A stretch of 64,000 nucleotides of DNA from Cellulomonas rhizosphaerae (GTDB taxonomy: Bacteria; Actinomycetota; Actinomycetes; Actinomycetales; Cellulomonadaceae): NCBI RefSeq assembly GCF_003470205.1, contig NZ_QWKP01000216.1:1-64000 (forward strand). Direction: 5' to 3'. The notes below the pieces were generated by a model. The model was given only the letters and a program-made list of their open reading frames with translations. It had not been told where the DNA came from and did not search any database. Positions 45,273 to 53,653 of this stretch are shown piece by piece. Numbering within the stretch: the stretch's first letter is position 1; each line of letters starts with the position of its first letter. The translations under genes were made by a program, and so were the position numbers.

Positions 45273-46570
45273 GCGCTCTCCTGGGGCTGGGTCAGGGCGT
45301 TGGCGTCGACCGTGTAGAGCTGGTCGACCAGGGCGTCGGCTCGGTCGACGTCGCCCGCGACGAGCGCCGCGTGCAGGTCGCGGATGAGGGCGGCGTTGAG
45401 CGTGGCGGACACGGCGGGGTCGTGCAGGATGTACCAGCGCACCCGGGCCGTGGACCGCGCGATCAGCTCGACCAGGACGGCATTGCTCGTGAGCACCTCG
45501 ACCCGAGCAGCCATCGTGGTCGCGGCCTCGACGACGGACGCCCCCCGGTCCAGCTCGGTCACGGCTTCCGCCACGGCGGCCGTGGTCCCCCCGGGGTCTT
45601 GCGCGAAACCCTCGCGCAGCGCCAGTCGGCGCAGCAGGCCCGTCGCGCGCATCGCCTGCTGGAAGGCGAGCGGGTCCAGCGTCGCGACGCGCGCGGGCCG
45701 GTGGTACGCCTGCTCGACCAGCCCGAGCGCGGCGAGTCGCGCCAAGGCCTCTCGCACCGGGGTGCGCGAGATGTTCATCCACTCCATGAGCGCCGACTCG
45801 TGCAGGATCTCGCCCGGGACGAGCGTGCCGTCGAGGATCGATCGTTGGACGAGCTCGGCGGCCCGGTCGCGGATGAGCGGGCTGGGGGCGGCGACTGGTA
45901 CGGGTTCATCGCCTCTGACCCTCGCCAGAGCAGCCGGCAGGTGCACCGTCGCGTTCGCCTCCCAGGCCTCCAGCGCAGCCGTGGTGTCACCCACGAGCGC
46001 TCCGGCGACGACGGCCCGCTGGTGGCGGCGGGAGGCCGCGGCGTCGAACTCGTCGGCGAACTGGGCGTTGACCCGCAGGAGCGTCGGGTTGAGCCAGCCG
46101 CGCAGCCGGTCGTACTCGGGGTTCGCGATCCGCTCGAAGAACACGCCGTACAGCTCGCTGACGACGGCGTTCGTGCGGATGGCCTCGCGCGTGCTCACCT
46201 CGTCGGCGAGCGCGGTCAGGGAGTATGCGGTCAGCCGAGCCCGGTCCTCGTCGGTCAGCAGGGGTGTGCCCTCGGCGATGCCCTGCGCGACGACGGCGTG
46301 CACGACGGCGAACGTGCCCTGGACCCGGTCCGGCTCGATCGGGGCGACCTGGGTGGACTGTCGGGGCGCGACGTCGACCATGCCGACCGCCGCGAGCCGG
46401 TGCATCGCCTCCCGCAGCGCGGCCCGCGGGGCGTCGAAGCGGGTCAGCATCTCGGGCTCGGCCAGGCGGGCGCCCGGGGGCAGCTCGCCCGTGACGATGG
46501 CGTCGAGGATCCGGTCGTACAGCTCGTCGCGGTGCGGAGTCAGGTCGACGCGGGTGCTGGGGATGGGCAC
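45269..46570 (-). CDS. Double GntR/FCD transcriptional regulator
   Basis: 433 residues from GTG 46570; TTG 46582 is an alternative. Two full GntR-type winged-helix segments exist in one chain. The first (near residues 12-80) reads RDELYDRILDAIVTGELPPG...PRAALREAMHRLAAVG; the second (near residues 230-300) reads LVQRSILDGTLVPG...SRTPVREALARLAALGL. Each is followed by a helical FCD-like ligand region. Normal FadR-type proteins have one copy (about 230 residues), so this looks like a fused duplication. It is translationally coupled to the isomerase-like gene and pdxH. Ligand and targets are unknown. Confidence 0.82.
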   Translation of the reverse strand: MPIPSTRVDLTPHRDELYDRILDAIVTGELPPGARLAEPEMLTRFDAPRAALREAMHRLAAVGMVDVAPRQSTQVAPIEPDRVQGTFAVVHAVVAQGIAEGTPLLTDEDRARLTAYSLTALADEVSTREAIRTNAVVSELYGVFFERIANPEYDRLRGWLNPTLLRVNAQFADEFDAAASRRHQRAVVAGALVGDTTAALEAWEANATVHLPAALARVRGDEPVPVAAPSPLIRDRAAELVQRSILDGTLVPGEILHESALMEWMNISRTPVREALARLAALGLVEQAYHRPARVATLDPLAFQQAMRATGLLRRLALREGFAQDPGGTTAAVAEAVTELDRGASVVEAATTMAARVEVLTSNAVLVELIARSTARVRWYILHDPAVSATLNAALIRDLHAALVAGDVDRADALVDQLYTVDANALTQPQESA

Positions 46571-46629
46571 GATGCCATTCAACAGGGATTTCCCGGACGA
46601 GTGCGGGACCAGTGGGACCAGGGGTGGGT

Positions 46630-46935
46630 ATGGAGCTCGAGTTCGAGGGCAGGTTGCGGCTGTGGGACGCACGGCGCGACGAGGGCTGGACGTTCGTGGA
46701 CGTGCCGACGGAGATGGCCGACGAGATCCTCGAGGTCGCCGAGGGCGTCGCGCGCGGGTTCGGATCCGTGCGCGTGCAGGTGCAGATCGGCTCGACCACG
46801 TGGCGGACGAGCCTGTTCCCTGGTGAGTCGACGTACGCGCTGCCGATCAAGAAGGCCGTGCGGACTGCGGAGGGGTGCGAGGCGGGGGACTCCGTGCACG
46901 TGCGGATCGAGCTGCTCGACGTCCCACGTCCGTAG
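46630..46935 (+). CDS. DUF1905 domain protein
   Basis: 101 residues from ATG 46630. Sequence MELEFEGRLRLWDARRDEGW, FVDVPTEMADEILEVAEG, VRVQVQIGSTTWRTSLFP, YALPIKKAVRTAEG and DSVHVRIELLDV is the DUF1905 barrel. Function is unknown. Its promoter region is shared with the divergent double-GntR gene 59 bases away. Confidence 0.85.
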   Translation: MELEFEGRLRLWDARRDEGWTFVDVPTEMADEILEVAEGVARGFGSVRVQVQIGSTTWRTSLFPGESTYALPIKKAVRTAEGCEAGDSVHVRIELLDVPRP

Positions 46936-46980
46936 CGCGGCCCGTCCTGCTCCTGTGGTCCGAGCGAAGGAGGTCGACCG

Positions 46981-48156
46981 ATGGACGAGCTGAACGCGGC
47001 GCGCAGCTGGCTGCGCCTCAACCAGCGCAAGTTCGCGCAGATCCATCCCGAGGGTGGGTTGGACGGCCACCGGGTTGCGCTCGCGCGTGTCGACGAGCGG
47101 GAGCGGGCCGCGATTCCCGACGGCGACGACGTCCGGGTCGAGGGCTTCCGGTTCGGCGCAGCGAGCGAGCGCGACCGGCTCGAGCGGTCCCGGGTGATCA
47201 TCGACCGCATCGAGCCGGGCCCGTACGAGGACGGGATCAAGCTCGAGATCCTGGCCCGGCAGGCGGCGCCCCTGGAGCTCGCGCTGCTCGACCTCGAGAC
47301 CGACCGGGTGACCAGGCCGATCGCACGCGCCCTGGACCACGTCATCATCGGGACCACCGGATGGCAGCGGCACGACGCCGTGACCAGCAAGGTGGGAGGC
47401 GGGTCCGCCATCACCTTCTCCGACGGCATGATGACCGCCTACTACCAGTCGGCGAAGGCCGTCGTCCTCGCGTGGCCACTGGTCACGGGCACCGACGGGC
47501 TGGAGTACCTCTCGACCCGGCTCGAGCTGATGGCCGCTGGGCTCGACCGCGACGGGGCGCCGGTGCTGCAGCTCGAGGAGGTCTTGGGCAACTGGTTCTA
47601 CTCGGGCAGACCGCTCCCGCAGCGCTCCGTGCCGCCCGCCTCGGAGCAGCGCCGCCGCGGGCTGACGGTCCTCACCGCCTGCATGGAGCGGTTCGTGCTC
47701 GCGCACGAGTACGTGCACGCCGTCTTCGATCAGCAGGGTGCGCCGTTCCCCGGCGAGGAGCCCGCGTCCGCGATCGAGCGCGAGGTCCGTGCCGACCTCG
47801 TCGCCGCGCAGCTCGTCATGGGCAGCGCCTCGGTCTGGGACAGGTTCGCCCCCAACATGTCGCTGCAGGGAGCCCTGCTGGCCGTGCGGATCCACGAGGT
47901 CGTGCAGGAGGCGTTGACGATCGCCGGCAGACCCGAGGCCGCGCCGTCGGACACCCACCCGCCGCTGCGGGACCGGCTCGCGATGCTCGTCGACCTCTAC
48001 CGGGAGGACGTCCACCAGGAGGGGACCGACCTTGACGTGCGCGGCATGCTGTACGCGACGCAGACGCTCGACGAGCTGTGGTCCCGGGCCCGGGTGCCGC
48101 TGGGCGAGTGGCTGACGTCGGACCGACCGTTCCACACGACGTGGGGAACCACCTGA
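46981..48156 (+). CDS. Predicted zinc metalloprotease (HExxH)
   Basis: 391 residues from ATG 46981 (AAGGAGG upstream). The first 230 residues are polar and have no family I can name. RFVLAHEYVHAVFDQQG holds the zinc motif H242-E243-x-x-H246, with a downstream EREVRADLVAAQLVMG segment that could supply a third Glu ligand, and DTHPPLRDRLAML, as seen in many M48-like or phage/conflict-type peptidases. No signal peptide or membrane helix is visible, so it acts in the cytosol. The next gene starts nine bases later and encodes a one-helix membrane protein, so the two likely work together. Function is open. Confidence 0.7.
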   Translation: MDELNAARSWLRLNQRKFAQIHPEGGLDGHRVALARVDERERAAIPDGDDVRVEGFRFGAASERDRLERSRVIIDRIEPGPYEDGIKLEILARQAAPLELALLDLETDRVTRPIARALDHVIIGTTGWQRHDAVTSKVGGGSAITFSDGMMTAYYQSAKAVVLAWPLVTGTDGLEYLSTRLELMAAGLDRDGAPVLQLEEVLGNWFYSGRPLPQRSVPPASEQRRRGLTVLTACMERFVLAHEYVHAVFDQQGAPFPGEEPASAIEREVRADLVAAQLVMGSASVWDRFAPNMSLQGALLAVRIHEVVQEALTIAGRPEAAPSDTHPPLRDRLAMLVDLYREDVHQEGTDLDVRGMLYATQTLDELWSRARVPLGEWLTSDRPFHTTWGTT

Positions 48157-48165
48157 GGGGGAGCG

Positions 48166-48621
48166 ATGGACCAGGAACAGGGTGAGGCCGAGCTCGTGCT
48201 CGACCCGACCGAGGTGGCCGACGTCCAGCGGTGGGCGGCCGAGGAAGGGCTCGAGGTGGTGTCCGTCGAGCAGCAGGGCTTTGAGCCGATCACCACGGTG
48301 ACCCTGCTGATCTTCGGGGGGATCGCGGGGGTCGCCCTGGTCAAGCACCTGCTCGACCAGCGCCGCGGTGGTCAGGTCATCGACCTGCGCGGCGGCGAAC
48401 CTGCCTTCCGGCGGGACCCTGAGCTGATCTACGGCCTCGTCGTGATCCTCGTCGCCGACGGCACCGTCACGGTCGACGTCAAGGAGCCGAAGGGCATCCT
48501 CGGCGAGATCATCGAGGCGCTGCGCAGCACGATCACCGACCTGGGCAAGGCGGGGATCGAGACGATCGCCGCGGCCGCGCGCACCGCGGTCGGCGCGCGC
48601 GGCTCGGTGACGACCAGCTAG
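48166..48621 (+). CDS. Small single-helix membrane protein paired with the protease
   Basis: 151 residues. A soluble N-terminus (VADVQRWAAEEGLEVVSVEQ) precedes a membrane helix near residues 44-63 (VTLLIFGGIAGVALVKHLL). A beta-rich domain follows (GGQVIDLRGGEPAFRRDPELIYGLVVILVADGTVTVDVKEP) and an amphipathic tail. It has no motif I recognise. It is co-directional with the metalloprotease, nine bases downstream. The layout, a small conserved domain attached to a membrane helix next to a peptidase, resembles the adaptor components of some bacterial conflict systems, but that is only a resemblance. Its stop overlaps the convergent ABC permease gene by CTAG. Confidence 0.68.
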   Translation: MDQEQGEAELVLDPTEVADVQRWAAEEGLEVVSVEQQGFEPITTVTLLIFGGIAGVALVKHLLDQRRGGQVIDLRGGEPAFRRDPELIYGLVVILVADGTVTVDVKEPKGILGEIIEALRSTITDLGKAGIETIAAAARTAVGARGSVTTS

Positions 48622-49472
48622 CTCGTCACGTCCGCGGTCGTGAACCGGCTCCAGGCGAGCGCCCCGAAGATCGCGACCCACGCGGCCTGCACCGCGAGCC
48701 CGCCGCCGATCACGCCCCAGTCCGGCTCGATCCGCAGGAACTCCGCGAAGTCGAGCCAGTGGTGCGTGAGCAGCGCGGGATGGATCGCGGACAGGGCCGG
48801 GATGGTGTCGAGCACGCCCGAGACGATCGCGACGACGACGGTCGCAGCCATCGCGCCGACGGGCACCTCGGTGAGCGTCGAGAAGAACAGCCCGACGGCG
48901 ACGAGGCCGGTCAGCGACAGCCCGACGTAGACGACCACGGCCAGGACGCGCAGCGCACCCGCACCCAGGGACACGGTGTCGCCGGAGAGCAGCGTCACGT
49001 CGTGCACCCCGAACAGCGCGGCACCTGCGATCAGCCCGACGACGGCGATGGACGCGACGGCTGCCGCGGCGAACGCGAGCGCGCCGACCGCCTTGACCAG
49101 CAGGAGCCGCGTACGACCCACCGGCACGGTCAGCAGGTACCGCAGCGTGCCGGCCGAGGCCTCGCCCGCGATCGCGTCGCCGGACGCGATGCCGATCGTC
49201 AGCGGGAGCAGGAACGGCAGGCACAGGAACACGGACGCGACCACGAGGAACAGGCCGTTGCCCGTCACGCGGCCGAGGAACGCGGGACCCTGACCGTCCA
49301 GCGCGGTGTCCTGCGTGAAGAACAGGACGAGCCCGAGCAGCAGCGGCACGGCCGCGAGCCCGAGCAGGAGCACGAGGTTGCGTCGTCGGCCCAGCACGAG
49401 CCGGAGCTCGGAGCGCTGCAGTCGCCAGTACGCGGCGGCAGTCGACTGCGCGGGTGCCTCAGCGAGCGACAT
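48618..49472 (-). CDS. ABC-2 type transporter permease
   Basis: 284 residues. Six or so membrane helices: LVLLLGLAAVPLLLGLVLFF, LFLVVASVFLCLPFLLPLTI and four more, with SGDAIAGEASAGTLRYLLT in the second half of the first loop, typical of ABC-2 permeases. Its gene overlaps the ATPase gene by 14 bases. It works with the ATPase upstream, exporting or clearing an unknown molecule. Confidence 0.88.
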   Translation of the reverse strand: MSLAEAPAQSTAAAYWRLQRSELRLVLGRRRNLVLLLGLAAVPLLLGLVLFFTQDTALDGQGPAFLGRVTGNGLFLVVASVFLCLPFLLPLTIGIASGDAIAGEASAGTLRYLLTVPVGRTRLLLVKAVGALAFAAAAVASIAVVGLIAGAALFGVHDVTLLSGDTVSLGAGALRVLAVVVYVGLSLTGLVAVGLFFSTLTEVPVGAMAATVVVAIVSGVLDTIPALSAIHPALLTHHWLDFAEFLRIEPDWGVIGGGLAVQAAWVAIFGALAWSRFTTADVTS

Positions 49473-50433
49473 CGAAGCCCTCCCCGGTCAGCTCGACGAA
49501 GACCTGCTCGAGGCTCGGGCGACGGACCTCGAAGCCGGTCACGTCGACGCCCGCGTGCACGAGGGCCTCGGGGATGCGGGCGGGCGCGAGCGTGCCGAGC
49601 TCCGCGCCGAGCGTCAGCTCCTCGATGCTCACGTCGAGGCCCAGCACCCGGAGCACGCCCGCTGCGGTCGCGACGTGCCCCGGGGCGACGGTCACCGCGA
49701 CGCGCGCGACGCCGCGGGAGTCGATCACGTCGCGCGGGCCCTGCAGGAGCAGGCGTCCGCGGCTCATGATCCCGATGTGGGTGCAGACCTGCTCGATCTC
49801 GCCGAGCAGGTGCGAGCTGACCAGCACCGTGGTCCCGGCCTGGGCGAGCTCGCGGATGAGCAGCCGCACCTCGCGGGTGCCCTGCGGGTCGAGGCCGTTG
49901 GTCGGCTCGTCGAGCACCAGCAGGTCCCGGCGACGCAGCAGCGCCGCGGCGAGGCCGAGGCGCTGCTTCATGCCGAGCGAGTACTGCCGGTAGGGCTTGC
50001 CCTCGGCGGCCAGCAGGCCGACCCTCTCGAGGGCCTCGGACGCCCGCCGGTCGGCGGTACGGGCGTCCGAGGTCTGGTCGGCCGCGTCGAGCCGGGCGAG
50101 GTTGGCGCGGCCCGTGAGGTACGGGTGGAAGCCCGGTCCCTCCACGAGCGCGCCGACCCGCGGCAGCACGTCGGCCGGGTTCGGGGAGTCGAGCAGCCAC
50201 GCCTGGCCGCTCGTCGGGCGCACGAGGCCCAGGATCATGCGGATCGTCGTCGTCTTCCCCGACCCGTTCGGGCCGAGGAAGCCGTAGACCGCGCCGCGCG
50301 GGACGAGCAGGTCGATGCCGTCGACCGCGACCTGCCCGGACCGGAACCGCTTCGTCAGCCCCTGCGTGCGTACCGCGGTCCCGGCGGTGACTGGGGATGT
50401 CACCGCCGGGACGACCGTGGCCGGAGCCGTCAT
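49459..50433 (-). CDS. ABC transporter ATP-binding protein
   Basis: 324 residues. Walker A GPNGSGKTT, the Q-loop, the signature YSLGMKQRLGLAAALL, Walker B LLVLDEPTNGLDPQG and the switch His in VLVSSHLLGEIE are all present. A C-terminal extension (about 90 residues, ending VFVELTGEGFDVAR) resembles the bacitracin-type BcrA tail. It forms an ABC-2 exporter with the following permease. The start overlaps the upstream LolA-like gene's stop as ATGA. Confidence 0.92.
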   Translation of the reverse strand: MTAPATVVPAVTSPVTAGTAVRTQGLTKRFRSGQVAVDGIDLLVPRGAVYGFLGPNGSGKTTTIRMILGLVRPTSGQAWLLDSPNPADVLPRVGALVEGPGFHPYLTGRANLARLDAADQTSDARTADRRASEALERVGLLAAEGKPYRQYSLGMKQRLGLAAALLRRRDLLVLDEPTNGLDPQGTREVRLLIRELAQAGTTVLVSSHLLGEIEQVCTHIGIMSRGRLLLQGPRDVIDSRGVARVAVTVAPGHVATAAGVLRVLGLDVSIEELTLGAELGTLAPARIPEALVHAGVDVTGFEVRRPSLEQVFVELTGEGFDVAR

Positions 50434-51617
50434 CGCGCGTCAGCCTGCAGCGTCGCTCCGGGCACCGCGCCGACCAGCACGCGGCCGTCGTCGGTCACGA
50501 GCACGCTGGCGAGCCTGGTCTCGATGAGCCGACCCTCGGGGACCTTCGTCGTGATCGTGTCGAACAGGGTGCCCAGGTCGAGGTCGCGGACCTTGCCGCT
50601 GCCGTCGGCGCCGAACTCGTCGAGCAGCTTCTGGCCGCTCTTGGAGCCGATGGCCGGCTGGCTGCCCGGGACCGAGGCCAGGGCGTCGGTGTCGCCGGCC
50701 AGCAGGCCCGCGACGTCCACGCCGCTCGCCTGCACGACCGTGTCCCAGCCGGTGCCGGTGACCGTGGTGCCCTCGGGGATCCCCGCCGCGGGGCGGTCCG
50801 TGGCGGCGGGCAGCGGGACGGTGACGTCCTTGGTGCTCGCGCCGGCGGGCGCGCTGAACGAGAGGACCGAGGCCGACGGGGTCGCGAAGCGGACGTCCGT
50901 GAAGCCGACCTCGAGCGCGGGGGCCGTCGAGTCGCGGTCCCAGACCTGCACGCGCAGCGGCGTGCTCGTCTTCGCGTCGACCGAGATGACGACGTGCCCG
51001 ACGAGGGTCGTGGTGCTCTTCGGAGTCACGACCAGGTTGTACGCGTCGCGCCCGGCGACGGTCGACTGCGCGTCGAGGCTCACGGTGGAGAACTGCTCGA
51101 CCAGGCCCAGCACCGAGGTGGCCGCGGCCGCGGGGGTCGGCAGGTCGCCCTCGACGGTCGGGTCCTGCGCGAGGGCGTCGTAGCGCGCCTGGTCCTTCGC
51201 GGGGAGCGCGTAGTGGACGACCGCGTCGTCGGTGCTCGAGTACGTCCAGGCCTGCGAGCCGTCGCGGACCACCGAGTACTCGGAGGTGGCGCCCAGCAGG
51301 GAGGCCCGCGAGCGGTCGACGCCGTCGGTCCAGACCCGCATGGTCGAGCTGCCGTCCAGGAGGTTGACCGGCGACGCGCCGGCCATGTCGCCGAGCGGCA
51401 GCGAGGGCAGGCCGAGGCGTGCGGTGTAGACGACCGTGCCGGACAGCGGCTGGTCCTTCGCGTCCGCGACCGCGGTCACGAGCTGCTGCGGCGTGAGGGT
51501 GGGCAGGTCGTCGCTGCTGGCCGAGGCGACCAGCGGGGGAGCGACGAACGCGGCGGCGACCACCACGCCGACGACGGCGGGAACGGCCCAGCGGGCCCGG
51601 GGCGACAGGTTGCTCAT
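50430..51617 (-). CDS. Exported LolA-like lipoprotein-carrier fold protein
   Basis: About 395 residues from ATG 51617. The N-terminus has a signal-type helix (RWAVPAVVGVVVAAAFVAPPLVASASS). The body has repeated beta strands (GTVVYTARLGLPSLPLG, AYNLVVTPKSTTTLVGHVVISVD, LRVQVWDRDS) of the LolA/RseB-like half-barrel. In actinobacteria such proteins occur next to ABC exporters and two-component systems. It heads the operon with the ABC genes and is divergent from the response regulator 83 bases away. It may sense or carry lipid. Function inferred. Confidence 0.78.
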   Translation of the reverse strand: MSNLSPRARWAVPAVVGVVVAAAFVAPPLVASASSDDLPTLTPQQLVTAVADAKDQPLSGTVVYTARLGLPSLPLGDMAGASPVNLLDGSSTMRVWTDGVDRSRASLLGATSEYSVVRDGSQAWTYSSTDDAVVHYALPAKDQARYDALAQDPTVEGDLPTPAAAATSVLGLVEQFSTVSLDAQSTVAGRDAYNLVVTPKSTTTLVGHVVISVDAKTSTPLRVQVWDRDSTAPALEVGFTDVRFATPSASVLSFSAPAGASTKDVTVPLPAATDRPAAGIPEGTTVTGTGWDTVVQASGVDVAGLLAGDTDALASVPGSQPAIGSKSGQKLLDEFGADGSGKVRDLDLGTLFDTITTKVPEGRLIETRLASVLVTDDGRVLVGAVPGATLQADAR

Positions 51618-51688
51618 GACCACACCCTGCGCCGCGAGCCCTGTGGGGAACCTGAGAGGCGGTGCGCGCCGTGATGCGCGGGCGGTGA

Positions 51689-51694
51689 CATGCT
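51689..51694 (+). promoter_or_regulatory. Leaderless -10 box of the response regulator gene
   Basis: CATGCT ends six bases before ATG 51701. Confidence 0.35.
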
Positions 51695-51700
51695 GCCCGT

Positions 51701-52354
51701 ATGCGGGTCCTGGTGGTCGACGACGAGCGCGGGCTCGCGCGCGCCCTGCAGCGCGGGCTGACCGCGGAGGGCTTCGCGGTGGACCTGGCGCACGACGGCG
51801 AGCGCGGCCTCGAGATGGCGACCGACCACGAGTACGACGCGATCGTGCTCGACATCATGCTGCCGCGCCGCAACGGCTACGACGTCGTCACCGAGCTGCG
51901 CGCCCGCGCGATCACGACGCCCGTGCTCATGCTCAGCGCCAAGGACGGCGAGTACGACGTGGCCGACGGCCTCGACGTGGGGGCGGACGACTACCTGACC
52001 AAGCCGTTCTCGTTCGTCGTGCTCGTCGCCCGGCTGCGCGCCCTGCTGCGCCGGCCCGCGCGCGTGACCGCCCCCGTGCTCGAGGTGCGCGACCTGGTGC
52101 TCGACCCGGCCGCACGCACGCTGACACGGGCCGGCGAGCCGGTCGCCCTGACCGCGCGCGAGCTCGCCCTGCTCGAGTACCTCATGCGGCACACGGACCG
52201 CGTGGTCGGCAAGGTCGAGCTGCGCGACCACGTGTGGGACGGCACGGGCGAGGACGTCAACGTCGTGGAGGTCTACGTCGGCTACCTGCGACGCAAGCTC
52301 GGACGTGACGCGGTGGCCACCGTGCGCGGTGCGGGCTACCGCGTGGCGGGGTAG
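51701..52354 (+). CDS. OmpR-type response regulator
   Basis: 217 residues. The receiver domain has the acidic pair in LVVDDERGLARAL, the phosphoacceptor Asp51 in IVLDIMLPRRNGY, and the Lys in LTKPFSF. The C-terminal winged-helix domain ends VEVYVGYLRRKLGRDAVATVRGAGYRV. CATGCT lies six bases before the ATG, which suggests a leaderless mRNA. The sensor kinase follows three bases later. The neighbouring LolA-ABC operon is the probable target. Confidence 0.92.
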   Translation: MRVLVVDDERGLARALQRGLTAEGFAVDLAHDGERGLEMATDHEYDAIVLDIMLPRRNGYDVVTELRARAITTPVLMLSAKDGEYDVADGLDVGADDYLTKPFSFVVLVARLRALLRRPARVTAPVLEVRDLVLDPAARTLTRAGEPVALTARELALLEYLMRHTDRVVGKVELRDHVWDGTGEDVNVVEVYVGYLRRKLGRDAVATVRGAGYRVAG

Positions 52355-52357
52355 CGC

Positions 52358-53653
52358 GTGGGGCGCTGGTCGCTGCGCGCGCGGCTCACGGTCGTCACCG
52401 CGGCGCTGCTGTGCGTCGCGCTCGTCGTCGGCGCCGTCGCTCTGACGACCGTCCTGTCCCGCAGCCGGATCGCGGCGCTCGACGACGTGGTGACCCCACG
52501 GGCCTCGACGGTCGCGGCGCTCGCGGCCGACGACCGGTTGCCGGCCGCCCTGCCCGTCGAGCAGCCGGGCGAGATCGTGCAGCTGCTCGACGCCTCCGGG
52601 CACGTCCTGGCGTCGTCCACCTCGGCGAGCCGTACGCTGCCGGTGCTGCCTGCCGACGTGGTCGCCGACCTGGGTCGTCGCTCGCCCTGGGTGGGGAGCA
52701 CGAGCGACAGCGCGTACGACGAGCAGGCGCGCGTGGCGGTCCGCACGACGACCTGGCAGGGCGAGCCCGCGACCGTCGTCGCGACCGTGCCGCTGGGCGA
52801 GGTGCGCAGCCTGCTCCGCGCGCTCACCGTCGCGCTGCTCGTCGTGGTCCCCCTGCTGACCGCGCTGCTCGCGGCCGCCATCTGGTTCGCGCTCGGGCGC
52901 GCGCTGACGCCCGTGGAGCAGCTGCGGCGGGCCGCGGCGCAGGTCGCGGTGAGCGGCGGGCCGGGCTCGCTGCCGGTCCCGGCGGCCGACGACGAGCTCG
53001 GCGCGCTGGCTCGCACCCTGAACGAGATGCTCGACCGGCTGGAGACGGCCGCCGCGCGGCAGCGGACCTTCGTGGCCGACGCCGCGCACGAGCTGCGCTC
53101 GCCGATCGCCTCGTTGCGCGCTGCGGTGGACGTGGCCCGGGCGCACCCCGGCTCCTACGCGCCCGACGAGCTCGCCGCGGACCTGGACGGCGACCTGGCG
53201 CGGATGCAGGCGCTCGTCGACGACCTGCTGCTGCTGGCCCGCGTCGGCTCGGCGTCGCACGGGCGCTCGACGGTCGACCTGGCGGCGCTCGCGGCGTCCG
53301 TCGGGGCCGTCGAGGTGGTCGGCTCGGGGTCGGCAGTCGTGGACGCCGACGCCGTCGGGCGCGTGCTGCGCAACCTCGTCGACAACGCGACCCGGCACGC
53401 CTCGTCGCGCGTCCTCGTGACCGTTGCCCCCGGGTCGGTGACGGTGGACGACGACGGCTCGGGCGTGGCCGCGGCCGACCGTGAGCGGGTGTTCGAGCGG
53501 TTCGTCAGGCTCGACGAGGCGCGCGAGCGCGAGGCGGGCGGCAGCGGCCTCGGGCTGGCCATCGCCCGGGAGATCGCGCGCGATCAGGGCGGCGACGTGA
53601 CGCTGGCGGACTCGCCGCTGGGCGGGCTGCGCGCGGTCCTGACGCTCAGCTGA
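52358..53653 (+). CDS. Two-component sensor histidine kinase
   Basis: 431 residues from GTG 52358. Two membrane helices (near residues 10-32 and 158-180) flank a short sensing region. A HAMP segment follows, then the phospho-accepting His244 in VADAAHELRSPIA, the N-box NLVDNATRHA and the G-boxes VDDDGSG and GGSGLGLAIARE. It pairs with the response regulator upstream. Its gene end overlaps the convergent endonuclease-like gene by eight bases. Confidence 0.9.
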   Translation: MGRWSLRARLTVVTAALLCVALVVGAVALTTVLSRSRIAALDDVVTPRASTVAALAADDRLPAALPVEQPGEIVQLLDASGHVLASSTSASRTLPVLPADVVADLGRRSPWVGSTSDSAYDEQARVAVRTTTWQGEPATVVATVPLGEVRSLLRALTVALLVVVPLLTALLAAAIWFALGRALTPVEQLRRAAAQVAVSGGPGSLPVPAADDELGALARTLNEMLDRLETAAARQRTFVADAAHELRSPIASLRAAVDVARAHPGSYAPDELAADLDGDLARMQALVDDLLLLARVGSASHGRSTVDLAALAASVGAVEVVGSGSAVVDADAVGRVLRNLVDNATRHASSRVLVTVAPGSVTVDDDGSGVAAADRERVFERFVRLDEAREREAGGSGLGLAIAREIARDQGGDVTLADSPLGGLRAVLTLS

